DNA of 64,000 bases from Bradyrhizobiaceae bacterium (GTDB taxonomy: Bacteria; Pseudomonadota; Alphaproteobacteria; Rhizobiales; Xanthobacteraceae). Each line of letters begins with the position of its first letter. Positions within the stretch are counted from its first letter, which is position 1. Positions 1-8,455 of the stretch are shown here, piece after piece. Both the position numbers and the translations under genes were made by a program. The stretch covers positions 99,728-163,727 of the forward strand of contig RXJJ01000012.1 of the NCBI GenBank assembly GCA_003963145.1, in the 5' to 3' direction. Below the pieces are notes generated by a model. That model was not told the origin of the DNA, ran no database searches, and was given only the letters and a program-made list of their open reading frames with translations.

Positions 1-51
1 CGCGAGCTGTCGCATGCCGATGCGCTGGCGATCTACGGCGCCTCGCTATGA
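1..51 (+). CDS. C-terminal tail of an unidentified protein (cut by window start)
   Basis: An open frame runs in from the left edge and ends at the TGA at 49-51. Only 16 residues are visible (ending ALAIYGASL), too few to name a family. The stop overlaps the ATG of the thioesterase gene in an ATGA arrangement, so this is very likely the upstream member of the same operon and translationally coupled to it. The residue pattern resembles the end of some TIM-barrel amidohydrolases, but that is a guess. Confidence 0.6.
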   Translation, partial: RELSHADALAIYGASL

Positions 52-512
52 GCGAACGGGCAAAGCCGGAGCGGCGGGAGGCCTATGCCTATTTCCGCAC
101 CATCACGACACGCTGGATGGACAACGATGTCTTCCGGCATATCAACAACGTCACTTACTATTCGTTTTTCGATACGGCCGTCTGCCAGTATCTGATCGAG
201 CAGGGCGCGCTCGACATCGAGACCAGCCCGGTCGTGGGTCTCGTCGCCGAAACCATGTGCCGCTATTTCAGTCCGGTCGCGTTTCCCTCGCTCATCCATG
301 CCGGCATTCGCGTCGGACATCAGGGCAACACAAGCGTGCGTTACGAGATCGGCCTGTTCAAGGACGATGACGATTTGGCCTCGGCGCAGGGACATTTCGT
401 TCATGTCTATGTCGATCGGGTAAGCGGCCGCCCGGCGCCTTTGCCCGACACATTGAAAGCGGCGCTCGCGCCTCTGTCGCGGCGGCCCGTGTCCGAAGGC
501 GGCGATTCATAA
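48..512 (+). CDS. Acyl-CoA thioesterase, hotdog fold (4HBT type)
   Basis: The 154-residue protein has the layout of a 4-hydroxybenzoyl-CoA-type thioesterase. An early RWMDNDVFRHINNVTYYSFF stretch (about residues 24-43) matches the family's catalytic Asp plus the HVNN-like helix start, and the length is typical for a single hotdog domain. Such enzymes hydrolyse acyl-CoA thioesters in the cytoplasm, usually as homotetramers. The start overlaps the stop of the upstream gene by ATGA, and its own TAA overlaps the ATG of the following GNAT gene, so the three genes form one tightly coupled operon. The acyl substrate cannot be told from sequence. The fold is well supported; the exact specificity is open. 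Confidence 0.85.
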   Translation: MSERAKPERREAYAYFRTITTRWMDNDVFRHINNVTYYSFFDTAVCQYLIEQGALDIETSPVVGLVAETMCRYFSPVAFPSLIHAGIRVGHQGNTSVRYEIGLFKDDDDLASAQGHFVHVYVDRVSGRPAPLPDTLKAALAPLSRRPVSEGGDS

Positions 513-1069
513 TGACCGGCGCGTCCGTGCCACGCCCCTATCCGGTGAAATGGGAGAGGACGCTGGTTCTTCGGGACGGTTCGCGCATTTATGTGCGGCC
601 AATCAGGCCGGACGACGAGCCGCAGATCAAATGGCTGCTCGAACACACCAGCGGGCGGGATCTGCGCTTCCGGTTTTTCACGACGGTCAAGGTCTTCACC
701 CACGAATTCCTGGCGGCACTGACCAACCTCGATTACAGCCGGGCCATGGCGTTCGTCGCCTTCGATGAAAGCGGCAAGGAGATTCTCGGCGTGGTGCGGC
801 TTCATTCCGACGACGGGCATCAAAGCGGCGAGTTCGCGATCCTGCTTCGCTCGGATTCAAGGGGCCGGGGTCTCGGCTGGGCGATGATGAATCTCATGAT
901 CGAATACGGCCGCTCGGAAGGCCTGAAGCAGATCACGGGGCAGGTGCTCTGCGAAAACCGGCCGATGCTCGCGATGTGCCGCGAACTTGGATTTCAGATC
1001 CACGTCAATCCCGAGGAGCGCGATGTCTACGAGGCCACGCTGACGCTTGAAGATCAACCCGCGGCGTGA
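512..1069 (+). CDS. GNAT-family N-acetyltransferase
   Basis: This 185-residue protein opens with a variable strand and an RPIRPDDEPQIK motif typical of GNAT domains related to the acetyltransferase half of protein-lysine acetyltransferases of the Pat type. The acetyl-CoA pyrophosphate loop is visible as SRGRGLGWAMMN (about residues 116-127), followed by a CENRPMLAMCRELGF segment that is the usual motif B region. It lacks the NDP-forming acyl-CoA synthetase domain found fused to such modules elsewhere, so it is a stand-alone transferase. Its ATG overlaps the thioesterase TAA by one base. The acceptor substrate is unknown; protein lysine is a possibility from the resemblance only. Confidence 0.82.
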   Translation: MTGASVPRPYPVKWERTLVLRDGSRIYVRPIRPDDEPQIKWLLEHTSGRDLRFRFFTTVKVFTHEFLAALTNLDYSRAMAFVAFDESGKEILGVVRLHSDDGHQSGEFAILLRSDSRGRGLGWAMMNLMIEYGRSEGLKQITGQVLCENRPMLAMCRELGFQIHVNPEERDVYEATLTLEDQPAA

Positions 1070-1234
1070 CCGCGATCACTGAATTCAGCTCGGCCGGGCG
1101 TCGTTGGCCGGCCCGGCCAAACCTAGCCGCCTGATGATGGGGATCATCTCCCGGCGGCGGGCGGACCTTAACGCAAGCGTTCGCGCGTGCAATCGCATTT
1201 CGTCAGACGTCCATGCAGAATAGACATGTAACAT

Positions 1235-2149
1235 TCATCGTTTGCCGCGTTTGGCTTGCGACAGTTTTGTCGTGAGGAATTGCGCCAGCGCCTCCACACG
1301 CGCCGGACGCGGGCCGCCAGGCGGCATCACGAGATGCACCGCGCCCTCGCGCTGCTTCCAGTCCTTCAGGATCACGCTGACTTTTTTAGCGGCGATGGCG
1401 GGTCCGACGATGAAGTCCGGCAGATCGGCGATACCGAGCCCCGCGAGCAGCGCGGCCATCAGCGCCTCGCCATTATTGACGCGCAGCGGACCGTTTGGGC
1501 GCACCGAGGCCTGCTCGCCCTTCGCGTTGGTGTAGTGCCAGATTCCGGGCGTGGAGAGATAGGTATAGCCAAGGCATTTGTGCTGGGCGAGGTGCATCGG
1601 ATGTGTCGGTGTGCCGTGGGTCTTGAGATAGGACGGTGCGGCGACGGTGTGACGCGGCATCGGACACAGCCGCCGCGCCACCAGCGACGAATCCGGCAGG
1701 CTGCCGATGCGGATGCCGAGATCGAAGCCGTCGCCGATCAGATCCACCGTCTCGTCGCCAAGATGCATGTCGATCGCCACATCAGGATACGCCTTGAGAA
1801 ATTCCGGCAGTAGCGGCGCAATGATATTGACGCCGAACGTCATCGGTACCGCGAGCCGCACCAGCCCGCGCGGCGCGACCGACTGCGCCAGCGCCTCGTT
1901 TTCCAGCGCCTCGCCATCGGCGAGCAACTGAGCGGCGCGTTGCGCGAGGCGTTGTCCGGCATCCGTCAGCGCGAGCTGGCGCGAGGTGCGGTTGAACAGC
2001 CGCGCCCCTAACCGCTCCTCGAGCCGCGTGACGGCTTTCGACACGGTCGCCTTGGAGAGCGCCAGTTCGTTTGCCGCGCCGGCGAAGGAGCGCATCTCCA
2101 CCACTTTGGCGAAAATCGCCATCGCCTCGAAATCCGGGAGTTTCGGCAT
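1235..2149 (-). CDS. LysR-family transcriptional regulator (next to pirin)
   Basis: The 304-residue protein shows an N-terminal winged helix-turn-helix (about residues 8-65, with ELALSKATVSKAVTRLEERL and LFNRTSRQLALTDAG) followed by a periplasmic-binding-protein-like effector domain, the standard LysR layout and length. It is divergent from the pirin gene at 2277 with a 127-base gap that holds an inverted repeat of GAAAC half sites, so it most likely controls the pirin gene and itself. LysR regulators beside pirins are commonly found in proteobacteria. The effector is unknown. The end is followed by about 165 bases without a gene before the GNAT stop, containing only a GC-rich hairpin without a T tract. 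Confidence 0.92.
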   Translation of the reverse strand: MPKLPDFEAMAIFAKVVEMRSFAGAANELALSKATVSKAVTRLEERLGARLFNRTSRQLALTDAGQRLAQRAAQLLADGEALENEALAQSVAPRGLVRLAVPMTFGVNIIAPLLPEFLKAYPDVAIDMHLGDETVDLIGDGFDLGIRIGSLPDSSLVARRLCPMPRHTVAAPSYLKTHGTPTHPMHLAQHKCLGYTYLSTPGIWHYTNAKGEQASVRPNGPLRVNNGEALMAALLAGLGIADLPDFIVGPAIAAKKVSVILKDWKQREGAVHLVMPPGGPRPARVEALAQFLTTKLSQAKRGKR

Positions 2150-2168
2150 GTCGCCCTTAAGCTCAATT

Positions 2169-2198
2169 ATAGAAACAATATGTTTCGATAGTTTCTAT
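2169..2198. promoter_or_regulatory. Probable LysR operator in the lysR-pirin divergent region
   Basis: Perfect arms ATAGAAAC (2169-2176) and GTTTCTAT (2191-2198) surround a third GTTTC half site at 2182-2186 that also pairs with GAAAC at 2172-2176. The site is AT-rich, 20 bases upstream of the lysR start, with T-N11-A-like spacing. That it is the binding site of the neighbouring regulator is inference. Confidence 0.6.
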
Positions 2199-2239
2199 TT
2201 ATGAACGACGCCGGTCTGCTTATCAATAGTTCATGAAAA

Positions 2240-2261
2240 GGCCCGGTACGGAAGCCGGGCC
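2240..2261 (+). promoter_or_regulatory. Hairpin just upstream of the pirin ribosome-binding site
   Basis: GGCCCGG (2240-2246) pairs perfectly with CCGGGCC (2255-2261), eight bases apart. The arm ends three bases before AAGGAG of the pirin ribosome-binding site (2264-2269). It could affect translation or mRNA stability; no function is shown. Confidence 0.35.
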
Positions 2262-2276
2262 AGAAGGAGCAAGCAC

Positions 2277-2978
2277 ATGATCAAGGTCAAACCTTTCGAC
2301 AAGCTCGGCGGCGCCGATCACGGCTGGCTGAAGGCCAGGCATCATTTCTCGTTCGCGAGCTACTACGACCCGGAGAACGTCAGCCATGGCAGCCTGCGGG
2401 TCTGGAACGATGACGAGATCGCGCCGAACACCGGCTTTCCGCCGCACCCGCATGCGAACATGGAAATCATCACCTATGTCCGCGAGGGCGCGATCACCCA
2501 TCAGGACTCGCTCGGCAATCAGGGCCGCACCGAGGCCGGCGACGTGCAGGTGATGAGCGCGGGCTCGGGCATCCGCCATGCCGAATACAATCTCGAACCG
2601 GTGAAGACGAAGATCTTCCAGATCTGGATCGAGCCGGAGAAGCAGGGCGGCCAGCCGACCTGGGGCGCGAAGCCGTTCCCGAAGGCGGATCGTTCCGGCA
2701 AGTTCGTCACCATCGCCAGCGGTTTTGCGGCCGATAACGATGCATTGCCGATCCGTGCCGAGGCGCGCGTGCTCGCCACGACCCTGAAGAAAGGCGAGAG
2801 CGCCGAATACACGTTCAACGACAACACCCGCAACGGCTATCTCGTGCCGGCGGCGGGAGCGGTCGAGGTGAACGGCGTTCGCGTCAATACCCGCGACGGC
2901 GCGGCGATCTCGGGCGAGACCGCGCTGAAGGTCACCGCTCTGGAGGATTCCGAACTGGTGCTGGTGGACGCCGCCTGA
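2277..2978 (+). CDS. Pirin-family protein (YhhW-like bicupin)
   Basis: The 233-residue length and motifs match the short pirins of the YhhW type. The first cupin contains FPPHPHANMEIITYV (about residues 59-73), which carries the metal-binding histidines and a glutamate, followed by GDVQVMSAGSGIRHAEYN with a further conserved His. The second half has the usual degenerate cupin (KGESAEYTFNDNTRNGYLVP). Members such as E. coli YhhW have quercetin 2,3-dioxygenase activity in vitro, but physiological roles are poorly known. The start is supported by AAGGAG eight bases upstream. A perfect hairpin and TTT lie 27 bases after the stop. Divergent from a LysR regulator that probably controls it. Confidence 0.9.
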   Translation: MIKVKPFDKLGGADHGWLKARHHFSFASYYDPENVSHGSLRVWNDDEIAPNTGFPPHPHANMEIITYVREGAITHQDSLGNQGRTEAGDVQVMSAGSGIRHAEYNLEPVKTKIFQIWIEPEKQGGQPTWGAKPFPKADRSGKFVTIASGFAADNDALPIRAEARVLATTLKKGESAEYTFNDNTRNGYLVPAAGAVEVNGVRVNTRDGAAISGETALKVTALEDSELVLVDAA

Positions 2979-3004
2979 CCTTCGGCATCGCGTAAGAATA
3001 TCAG

Positions 3005-3033
3005 ACGCCGCGGAACATCATTCCGCGGCGTTT
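3005..3033 (+). terminator. Terminator hairpin downstream of pirin; overlaps the end of the opposite gene
   Basis: An 11-base perfect stem (3005-3015 with 3021-3031), loop CATCA, then TTT. The convergent gene on the minus strand has its stop codon exactly inside the loop (3018-3020), so the element may end transcription in both directions. Confidence 0.7.
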
Positions 3034-4592
3034 GGCATTGTCGCTCCGCCTTCGCCCGCGAACGAAGGAAGGTTTTCAGGGGAAGGAAGACACGGCACCT
3101 CGCAGCCGGTGGCGCAGCAGCGACCCGGCTGTTTCGAGACGCGCTGCCCATCGGCCGCGATGCCGCGATCGAGCAGGCTTTCCACCAGTTCCTTCTTTTC
3201 GAGCACGGGATAGTTGCGCCAGATCTCGCGCTTCATCGCCTCGGGCGAGCCGCCGCCATGCAGCGAGATCACCGAATACCATCCCGCCTGATGCGACACG
3301 GTGAGATCCTCGATGAAGCGCGACACTTCAAGCCGCTTGTCGGCGGGAATGTCGGGCCTTGCGCCGAGCACGGCCGAGAGCGAAGCCTGCGTCTCGGGAT
3401 TGTGATCCTCGTCGGGGCCGGGCAGCGCGACGATGAGGCCGCCCGAGACATAATGCGCGATGCGGTGCATGTCGTAGATCTTGGTCGCCAGCAGCAGTTT
3501 GCCGATGTTGGAGAATACCGCATCCGGCATTACCGATCCGCCGGGGTCCTTCATGCAATACACCGAGGCCGCGACGCCGCAGGCATAGAAGCCCTCGGTG
3601 ATGGTGATGAGTTCGGTCATCTGTTCGCGGATATGGCCATGGCGCTCGGCGTCGAGCCCGTTGGCGTCGATCATCAGCGCGCCCGCGCCGATCAGAAGAT
3701 CGCCGAAGCCCGCACGCGCGCCGATGCAGGAGTGGCGGTGATGCGTGGCATAGGATGTGGTGAGGAATCCGCCTTCCTCCACTTCGCCCGCGAGAAACAC
3801 GCGCTCGTGCGGCACGAACACGTCATCGAAGATCACGACGCCGGTGGACTGGCCGTATTTGCCGGAAAACTTCGCGGCGGCCTCGCCGGGCCGCCCCGCC
3901 GGACGCGCCACGATCGTCACGCCGGGCGCGTCGACAGGCACCGCGCAGCACACCGAAAAATGCGCGTCTTCCTTCGTGTGGGTGCGGCAGGGCATGACCA
4001 GAAATTCGTGCATGTAGGGCGCGCCGGTCACGATGGCCTTGGTGCCGGAAATCACGATGCCGTCCGGGCGCCGCTCCTTGATATGCACGTAGACATCAGG
4101 ATTGGCCTGCTGGCCGGGGCGTTTCGAGCGGTCGCCCTTGGCATCGGTCATCGCGATGCCGAGGGTCAGGTCCTCGTCCTGCACGCGGTGCATGTAATTG
4201 ATGAAGCGCTGCACATAGTCGGTGCCGTGGCTGGCGTCGGTTCGCATCGCGGCCTGATAGATGCCGTTGAAGGCGTCGTGCGTCAGATAACGCTGTGCAC
4301 AGCCGGACACCTTGCAGACCAGCCGCACCGCCTCGAGCTTGTAGAGCAGGTCGGTGGAACTTTCGTCGATATGAAGCATCCGGTTGACGATCTTGCCCGA
4401 CGTGCTTTGCGTCGCCGTCATGATCTGCCGGTGTTCGGGCACATGGGCGAAATCGTAGGTGATGCCGACCGCATTGATGCCGGGCGCGAGGCGCGGGTCG
4501 TCGGCCACGCTGGCCACGGCCTCGCCATTGACGAACACGCGCGGCGAATAGCGGCGCAGCGAGTCGCGGTAGTCGGCCCCGGTCATCAGCAT
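3018..4592 (-). CDS. 4-hydroxyphenylacetate 3-hydroxylase / 4-hydroxybutyryl-CoA dehydratase superfamily enzyme
   Basis: The 524-residue protein follows the HpaB superfamily: an N-terminal LMTGADYRDSLRRYSPRVFV segment, a GTKAIVTGAPYMHEFLVMP core strand, the SGKYGQSTGVVIFDDVFVPHERVF loop region and a C-terminal helical domain. HpaB enzymes are FADH2-dependent monooxygenases; the related AbfD is a flavin and [4Fe-4S] dehydratase. At the place where AbfD has its last cluster Cys (HRQSYGGC), this protein has HRHSCIGA with Ala there and Cys three residues earlier, so cluster binding is doubtful. No flavin reductase lies beside it. GGAGG sits eight bases before the start. The last 40 or so residues form an unusual Cys- and Pro-rich tail that ends inside a terminator hairpin. 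It is divergent from a TetR gene. Confidence 0.75.
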   Translation of the reverse strand: MLMTGADYRDSLRRYSPRVFVNGEAVASVADDPRLAPGINAVGITYDFAHVPEHRQIMTATQSTSGKIVNRMLHIDESSTDLLYKLEAVRLVCKVSGCAQRYLTHDAFNGIYQAAMRTDASHGTDYVQRFINYMHRVQDEDLTLGIAMTDAKGDRSKRPGQQANPDVYVHIKERRPDGIVISGTKAIVTGAPYMHEFLVMPCRTHTKEDAHFSVCCAVPVDAPGVTIVARPAGRPGEAAAKFSGKYGQSTGVVIFDDVFVPHERVFLAGEVEEGGFLTTSYATHHRHSCIGARAGFGDLLIGAGALMIDANGLDAERHGHIREQMTELITITEGFYACGVAASVYCMKDPGGSVMPDAVFSNIGKLLLATKIYDMHRIAHYVSGGLIVALPGPDEDHNPETQASLSAVLGARPDIPADKRLEVSRFIEDLTVSHQAGWYSVISLHGGGSPEAMKREIWRNYPVLEKKELVESLLDRGIAADGQRVSKQPGRCCATGCEVPCLPSPENLPSFAGEGGATMPNAAE

Positions 4593-4636
4593 GGCGATCC
4601 TCCAAATCCGTTCTAATCGTTTCTTGCCCGAAGATT

Positions 4637-4651
4637 TTAACAGTGTTAAAT
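4637..4651. promoter_or_regulatory. Perfect 15-base palindrome, candidate TetR operator
   Basis: TTTAACA-G-TGTTAAA is a perfect odd palindrome in the 101-base gap between the hydroxylase-like gene and tetR, 45 bases upstream of one start and 43 of the other. Its location between the two starts fits autoregulation plus repression of the divergent enzyme; binding itself is inferred. Confidence 0.65.
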
Positions 4652-4693
4652 TATTTGTCTATCATACCAGCCGCTTGGATTTAAGGTTTCATC

Positions 4694-5326
4694 ATGGCAA
4701 TGGCCGAGGGCAAGACGGGACGGGTGCGCGCGGTCAAGGATCTGAAGCGCGGCCTCATTCTGGATGCCGCGCGGAAGATTTTCGAGGCCGAGGGGCTGGA
4801 CGGCGCGTCGCTGCGCGCCATTGCCGCCGAGGCCGGCTATACGCCCGCCGCACTCTATTTCCATTTTGAATCGAAGGAGGCGATCTACGCGGAGGTCCTT
4901 CAGGATTCGCTGGCACGGCTGAAGGACAATGTGCTGCGCGCCACGTCCCGCGCCCGCAGGCCCGAGGACCTCTTCCGTGGCGCGGCGATGGCGTTTTTCG
5001 ACTTCTATGCAAAAAATCCGCGCGACCTCGATCTCGGCTTCTATCTGTTTCGCGGCGGCATGAAGCCCAAGGGGCTCGGCAGCGCGCGCGACAGGCTGCT
5101 CAACGCAGGTCTTGCCGATGCGCTGCAGCCGATGGCGGAGGCCGCCGAAAAGCTCGGCGCGTCGAAGGAGGAGGCGCGGCTGATGATGGTCGATGCATTC
5201 GCTCATGCCGCCGGTCTGCTGCTGCTGGCGCATACCGGCCGCATCCGCATGTTCGGCGCTTCGGCACCGCAACTGATGGCGCGCTACGTGGATGAGCGCA
5301 TCGCCTTGTTGAAGAAGGCGCGATGA
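4694..5326 (+). CDS. TetR-family transcriptional regulator
   Basis: The 210-residue protein has a TetR DNA-binding domain near residues 17-63 (LKRGLILDAARKIFEAEGLD, then SLRAIAAEAGYTPAALYFHF) and a ligand domain after it. It is divergent from the HpaB-like gene across a perfect palindrome and overlaps the downstream cysteine hydrolase by ATGA, so it probably represses both. The recognition helix AAEAGYTPAALYFHFESKEAIY is canonical. The inducer is unknown; an aromatic or CoA-linked substrate of the neighbouring enzyme is a reasonable guess. Confidence 0.92.
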   Translation: MAMAEGKTGRVRAVKDLKRGLILDAARKIFEAEGLDGASLRAIAAEAGYTPAALYFHFESKEAIYAEVLQDSLARLKDNVLRATSRARRPEDLFRGAAMAFFDFYAKNPRDLDLGFYLFRGGMKPKGLGSARDRLLNAGLADALQPMAEAAEKLGASKEEARLMMVDAFAHAAGLLLLAHTGRIRMFGASAPQLMARYVDERIALLKKAR

Positions 5327-5859
5327 TGCTGACGATCGACCGCGGGCGCTCGACGCTGATCCTGGTCGACTATCAAAGCCGGCTTATGCCGGCGATCCAC
5401 CTCGCGCCGGAGGTGCTGGCGAATGCCAAACGGCTGCTCGACATTGCGGCGATGCTGGATGTGCCCGTGGTGTTCACCGAGCAGAATCCGGATGGCTTGG
5501 GCAGGACCGTGCCGGAATTCGATGTCGCAAGGCACGCGCTGGCGCACAAGATGACCTTCGACGCCTGCCGCGCGCCGGGTTTCAAGGAAATGCTCGCGCA
5601 TGGCCACGATCTCGTCGTCGCGGGCTGCGAGGCCCATGTCTGCCTTCTGCAAACGGTGCTCGGCCTGCGCGATGCGGGGCGCAAGGTCTATGTCGTGCGC
5701 GACGCGGTCGGCGCGCGAACCGCCGAGAGCAAGGAGACGGCGCTGACACGCATGGCGCGTCATGGCGCGGAAATCGTTACCACTGAAATGGTCGCATTCG
5801 AGTGGCTGGAGAGCGCGGAGCATCCGCGCCTTCGCGACGTGGTGCGGCTGGTGAAATGA
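5323..5859 (+). CDS. Isochorismatase-like cysteine hydrolase
   Basis: The 178-residue protein has the catalytic triad of the family: Asp in STLILVDYQSRLMP (about residue 16), Lys in LAHKMTFDACR, and Cys in VVAGCEAHVCLL preceded by the conserved cis-peptide Gly-Cys-Glu region. Such enzymes act on amides, nicotinamide or isochorismate-like ethers; the closest subgroup by motif order is the short hydrolases of the YcaC/nicotinamidase-like kind. The ATG overlaps the tetR stop (ATGATGA), showing one operon. The substrate cannot be assigned; a link to the aromatic hydroxylase-like gene across the divergent promoter is plausible. Confidence 0.87.
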   Translation: MMLTIDRGRSTLILVDYQSRLMPAIHLAPEVLANAKRLLDIAAMLDVPVVFTEQNPDGLGRTVPEFDVARHALAHKMTFDACRAPGFKEMLAHGHDLVVAGCEAHVCLLQTVLGLRDAGRKVYVVRDAVGARTAESKETALTRMARHGAEIVTTEMVAFEWLESAEHPRLRDVVRLVK

Positions 5860-6747
5860 CTATTCGCTGACAAACTGCCGCCGCTCCGCGCGCACGCGCG
5901 AGGCGATATAGCGGTGCACCTCCTTCACCCGCCGCGTCCCGTGAGTGTCGGGGTGCGAAACCAGCCAGTAGGCGCGGGTGAATCTGATCTGCGGCAACAG
6001 CTGGGTGAGTTCGGGATAACGCCGCGCGGCGTAATCGTGCAGGATGCCGACGCCGTGGCCGGCCCGCACGGCTTCCACCTGTCCGACCACGCTGCCGCAT
6101 TCATAGCGCCGGCTCATCAGCGCCTCGAACGGCGCGGCATAATCCAGCGCCTTGCTGTAGGCGATGTCCGGTACCTGCGTCACCAGCATGTGGCTTGCAA
6201 GATCGTCCTGCCGCGCGATCGGCGCGTTGCGTTCGAGATAATGTTGCGAGGCGTAGAGGCTCAGCGTGTAGTCGGTGAGCTTGGTGGTGATCATCCGCAC
6301 TTCCTTCGGCCGCTCGATGGTCACCACGATATCGGCTTCGCGCTTGGTCAGCGAAAAGGTGCGGGGCAGCGGCACGAGCTGGATCACGAGTTCGGGATGC
6401 ACCTCGGCCAGCGCGGCGAGCTGTTCGGCGAGAAAATAGTTGCCGATGCCGTCCGGTGCGCCGACGCGTACGGTGCCGGTGACGCGATCGGAGGTCGCGG
6501 CGAGCTGCGACCCGACTTTCAGGAATTCGGACTCGACGCGCTCGGCGGTGGCGAGCAGGGCCTCGCCGGATCGCGTCAGCGTGCAGCCGGTGGTATCGCG
6601 GTCGACCAGCCGTGTCTTCATTTCCTTTTCGAGCGCGGTGAGCTGGCGGGCCACGGTGGCGTGGTTGAGCCCGAGCCGCTTCGCCGCGCCGAGAATCTGC
6701 CCGGTGCGCGCGACTTCAAGAAAAACCCGAACGCGATCCCAGTCCAT
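5860..6747 (-). CDS. LysR-family transcriptional regulator (next to mmsA)
   Basis: The 295-residue protein starts with a LysR winged helix ([20 protein letters not shown], then [20 protein letters not shown]), followed by a substrate-binding domain with the common C-terminal [17 protein letters not shown] segment. It converges on the cysteine hydrolase (stop codons adjacent at 5859/5860) and is divergent from mmsA over 128 bases, where an inverted repeat lies close to its start. It is the likely regulator of mmsA. This subgroup often acts on dehydrogenase genes; the inducer is unknown. Confidence 0.92.
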   Translation of the reverse strand: MDWDRVRVFLEVARTGQILGAAKRLGLNHATVARQLTALEKEMKTRLVDRDTTGCTLTRSGEALLATAERVESEFLKVGSQLAATSDRVTGTVRVGAPDGIGNYFLAEQLAALAEVHPELVIQLVPLPRTFSLTKREADIVVTIERPKEVRMITTKLTDYTLSLYASQHYLERNAPIARQDDLASHMLVTQVPDIAYSKALDYAAPFEALMSRRYECGSVVGQVEAVRAGHGVGILHDYAARRYPELTQLLPQIRFTRAYWLVSHPDTHGTRRVKEVHRYIASRVRAERRQFVSE

Positions 6748-6754
6748 CGACCAT

Positions 6755-6768
6755 CCTCAATTGTGAGG
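6755..6768. promoter_or_regulatory. Inverted repeat in the lysR-mmsA divergent region
   Basis: CCTCA (6755-6759) and TGAGG (6764-6768) flank ATTG. The repeat lies seven bases upstream of the lysR start, which would suit autorepression. The arms are short, so this is only a candidate. Confidence 0.35.
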
Positions 6769-6875
6769 GGTACTTTAATTTTTGCACAACGGGGTGACAA
6801 GACTTCAAGTTGCCCGCGGCGCCCCCGGGGCGCAAATGAAGGCCAAGAACACCAACCATTCTAGGGAGACAGGCC

Positions 6876-8375
6876 ATGGCGACCGACATTGTCCATTATA
6901 TCGACGGCGAGCGGCGCAAGGCCAAAAGTGGCCGTTCATCGCCTGTTTTCAATCCCGCGACCGGCCAGCAGAGCGGAACCGTGCATCTCGCGTCCCTCGC
7001 GGATGTGAACGAGGCCGTCGCGTCGTCCGTCAAGGCGGCCGAGGTCTGGGCGGAAACCACGCCGCTGCGGCGCTCGCGCATCATTGCTCGATTTTTGCGC
7101 ATCGCCGAGGACAATATCGACGCCCTCGCCACCATCATTTCCGCCGAACACGGCAAGGTGTTTTCCGACGCCAAGGGCGAGGTGCAGCGCGGTCTTGAGG
7201 TGGTCGAATTCGCGACCGGCGCGCCGCAGCTTCTCAAGGGCGAGGTCAGCGAGGACGTCGGCACGAAGATCGACAGCTACGCCGTGCGCCAGCCGCTCGG
7301 CGTCGTCGCCGGCATCACGCCGTTCAATTTTCCCGCCATGGTGCCGATGTGGATGTTCCCCGTCGCGCTCGCCTGCGGCAACGCGTTCATCCTCAAGCCC
7401 TCCGAGCGCGATCCGTCCGCCTCGCTGATGATCGCCGACTGGCTCACGGAAGCCGGCCTTCCCAAGGGCGTGTTCAACGTGGTGCAGGGCGACAAGGAAG
7501 CGGTCGACGCGCTGCTGCGCCATCCGGATATCGCCGCGATTTCCTTTGTCGGCTCGACGCCGATCGCGCGCTACATCTATGAGACCGCCGCGACCACGGG
7601 CAAGCGCTGCCAGGCGCTCGGCGGTGCGAAGAACCACATGATCGTGATGCCGGATGCCGATATCGATCAGGCGGTCGATGGCCTGATGGGCGCGGCCTAT
7701 GGCTCGGCGGGCGAGCGCTGCATGGCGGTGTCGGTCGCGGTGCCGGTCGGCGAGGAGACCGCCAACGCGCTGATGGAAAAGCTGGTGCCGAAGGTGCGCG
7801 CGCTGAAGATCGGACCCGGCACAGATCCCGAAGCCGAGATGGGTCCGCTGGTCACGAAGGCGCATCTCGACAAGGTCAAGGGCTATATCGACGCCGGTGT
7901 CGCCGAGGGCGCCAAACTTGTGGTCGATGGCCGCGATTTCCGCATGCAGGGTTACGAGGACGGCTATTTCGTCGGCGGCACGCTGTTCGACAACGTCACG
8001 CCCGACATGAAAATCTACAAGGAAGAGATTTTCGGCCCCGTGCTCTCGGTGGTGCGCGCGAAGGATTACGACAGCGCGGCGAAGATGATCAACGAGCACG
8101 AATTCGGCAACGGCACCGCGATCTTCACCCGCAACGGCGAGGCGGCGCGCGAATTCGCCCATCGCATCAAGGTGGGCATGGTGGGCATCAACGTGCCGAT
8201 CCCGATCCCGATGGCGTTCCATTCCTTCGGCGGCTGGAAGGCGTCGCTGTTCGGCGATCATCACATGCACGGGCCGGAAGGCATCCGTTTCTACACCAAG
8301 CTGAAAACCATCACGACCCGCTGGCCGACCGGCATGGCGGAGGGCGCGGAGTTCGCCATTCCGAACATGAAGTGA
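6876..8375 (+). CDS. mmsA: CoA-acylating methylmalonate-semialdehyde dehydrogenase
   Basis: The 499-residue protein is an aldehyde dehydrogenase of the MmsA/IolA branch. It has the NAD-binding [17 protein letters not shown] signature (residues 146-162), which separates this branch from ordinary ALDHs, and the catalytic Cys282 in [13 protein letters not shown]. The enzyme turns methylmalonate semialdehyde into propionyl-CoA, or malonate semialdehyde into acetyl-CoA, with NAD and CoA, at the end of valine, thymine or inositol breakdown. No mmsB, acyl-CoA dehydrogenase or iol genes are next to it here, so the pathway it serves is not shown. The ribosome-binding site AGGGAGA precedes the ATG. A strong terminator follows. 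A divergent LysR gene probably controls it. Confidence 0.95.
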   Translation: MATDIVHYIDGERRKAKSGRSSPVFNPATGQQSGTVHLASLADVNEAVASSVKAAEVWAETTPLRRSRIIARFLRIAEDNIDALATIISAEHGKVFSDAKGEVQRGLEVVEFATGAPQLLKGEVSEDVGTKIDSYAVRQPLGVVAGITPFNFPAMVPMWMFPVALACGNAFILKPSERDPSASLMIADWLTEAGLPKGVFNVVQGDKEAVDALLRHPDIAAISFVGSTPIARYIYETAATTGKRCQALGGAKNHMIVMPDADIDQAVDGLMGAAYGSAGERCMAVSVAVPVGEETANALMEKLVPKVRALKIGPGTDPEAEMGPLVTKAHLDKVKGYIDAGVAEGAKLVVDGRDFRMQGYEDGYFVGGTLFDNVTPDMKIYKEEIFGPVLSVVRAKDYDSAAKMINEHEFGNGTAIFTRNGEAAREFAHRIKVGMVGINVPIPIPMAFHSFGGWKASLFGDHHMHGPEGIRFYTKLKTITTRWPTGMAEGAEFAIPNMK

Positions 8376-8396
8376 CGCGCGTTCTTCGCTTTTAAA

Positions 8397-8426
8397 GTTC
8401 CTCCCAAGACTGTTCCTCCCAAGACT
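8397..8426 (+). repeat. Perfect tandem duplication of 15 bases
   Basis: The 15-mer GTTCCTCCCAAGACT occurs twice head to tail (8397-8411 and 8412-8426), directly before the mmsA terminator stem. It looks like a recent slippage duplication. Confidence 0.9.
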
Positions 8427-8455
8427 GGGCGGCCCTCGTGGCCGCCCTCTTTTTT
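8427..8455 (+). terminator. Intrinsic terminator of mmsA
   Basis: GGGCGGCC (8427-8434) pairs with GGCCGCCC (8440-8447) over a five-base loop, followed by TCTTTTTT. A classical rho-independent terminator 50 bases after the mmsA stop. The rest of the 284-base gap to 8660 shows no gene; it must hold the promoter of the binding-protein gene. Confidence 0.9.

Noticed and set aside
1092..1118. GC-rich hairpin after the GNAT gene
   Set aside because: The stem is good (GGCCGGGC/GCCCGGCC) but there is no T tract on either side, so it is not called a terminator.
2233..2280. A 15-codon leader frame overlapping the pirin ATG as ATGA
   Set aside because: It has no ribosome-binding site and its composition follows the hairpin; it may be chance.
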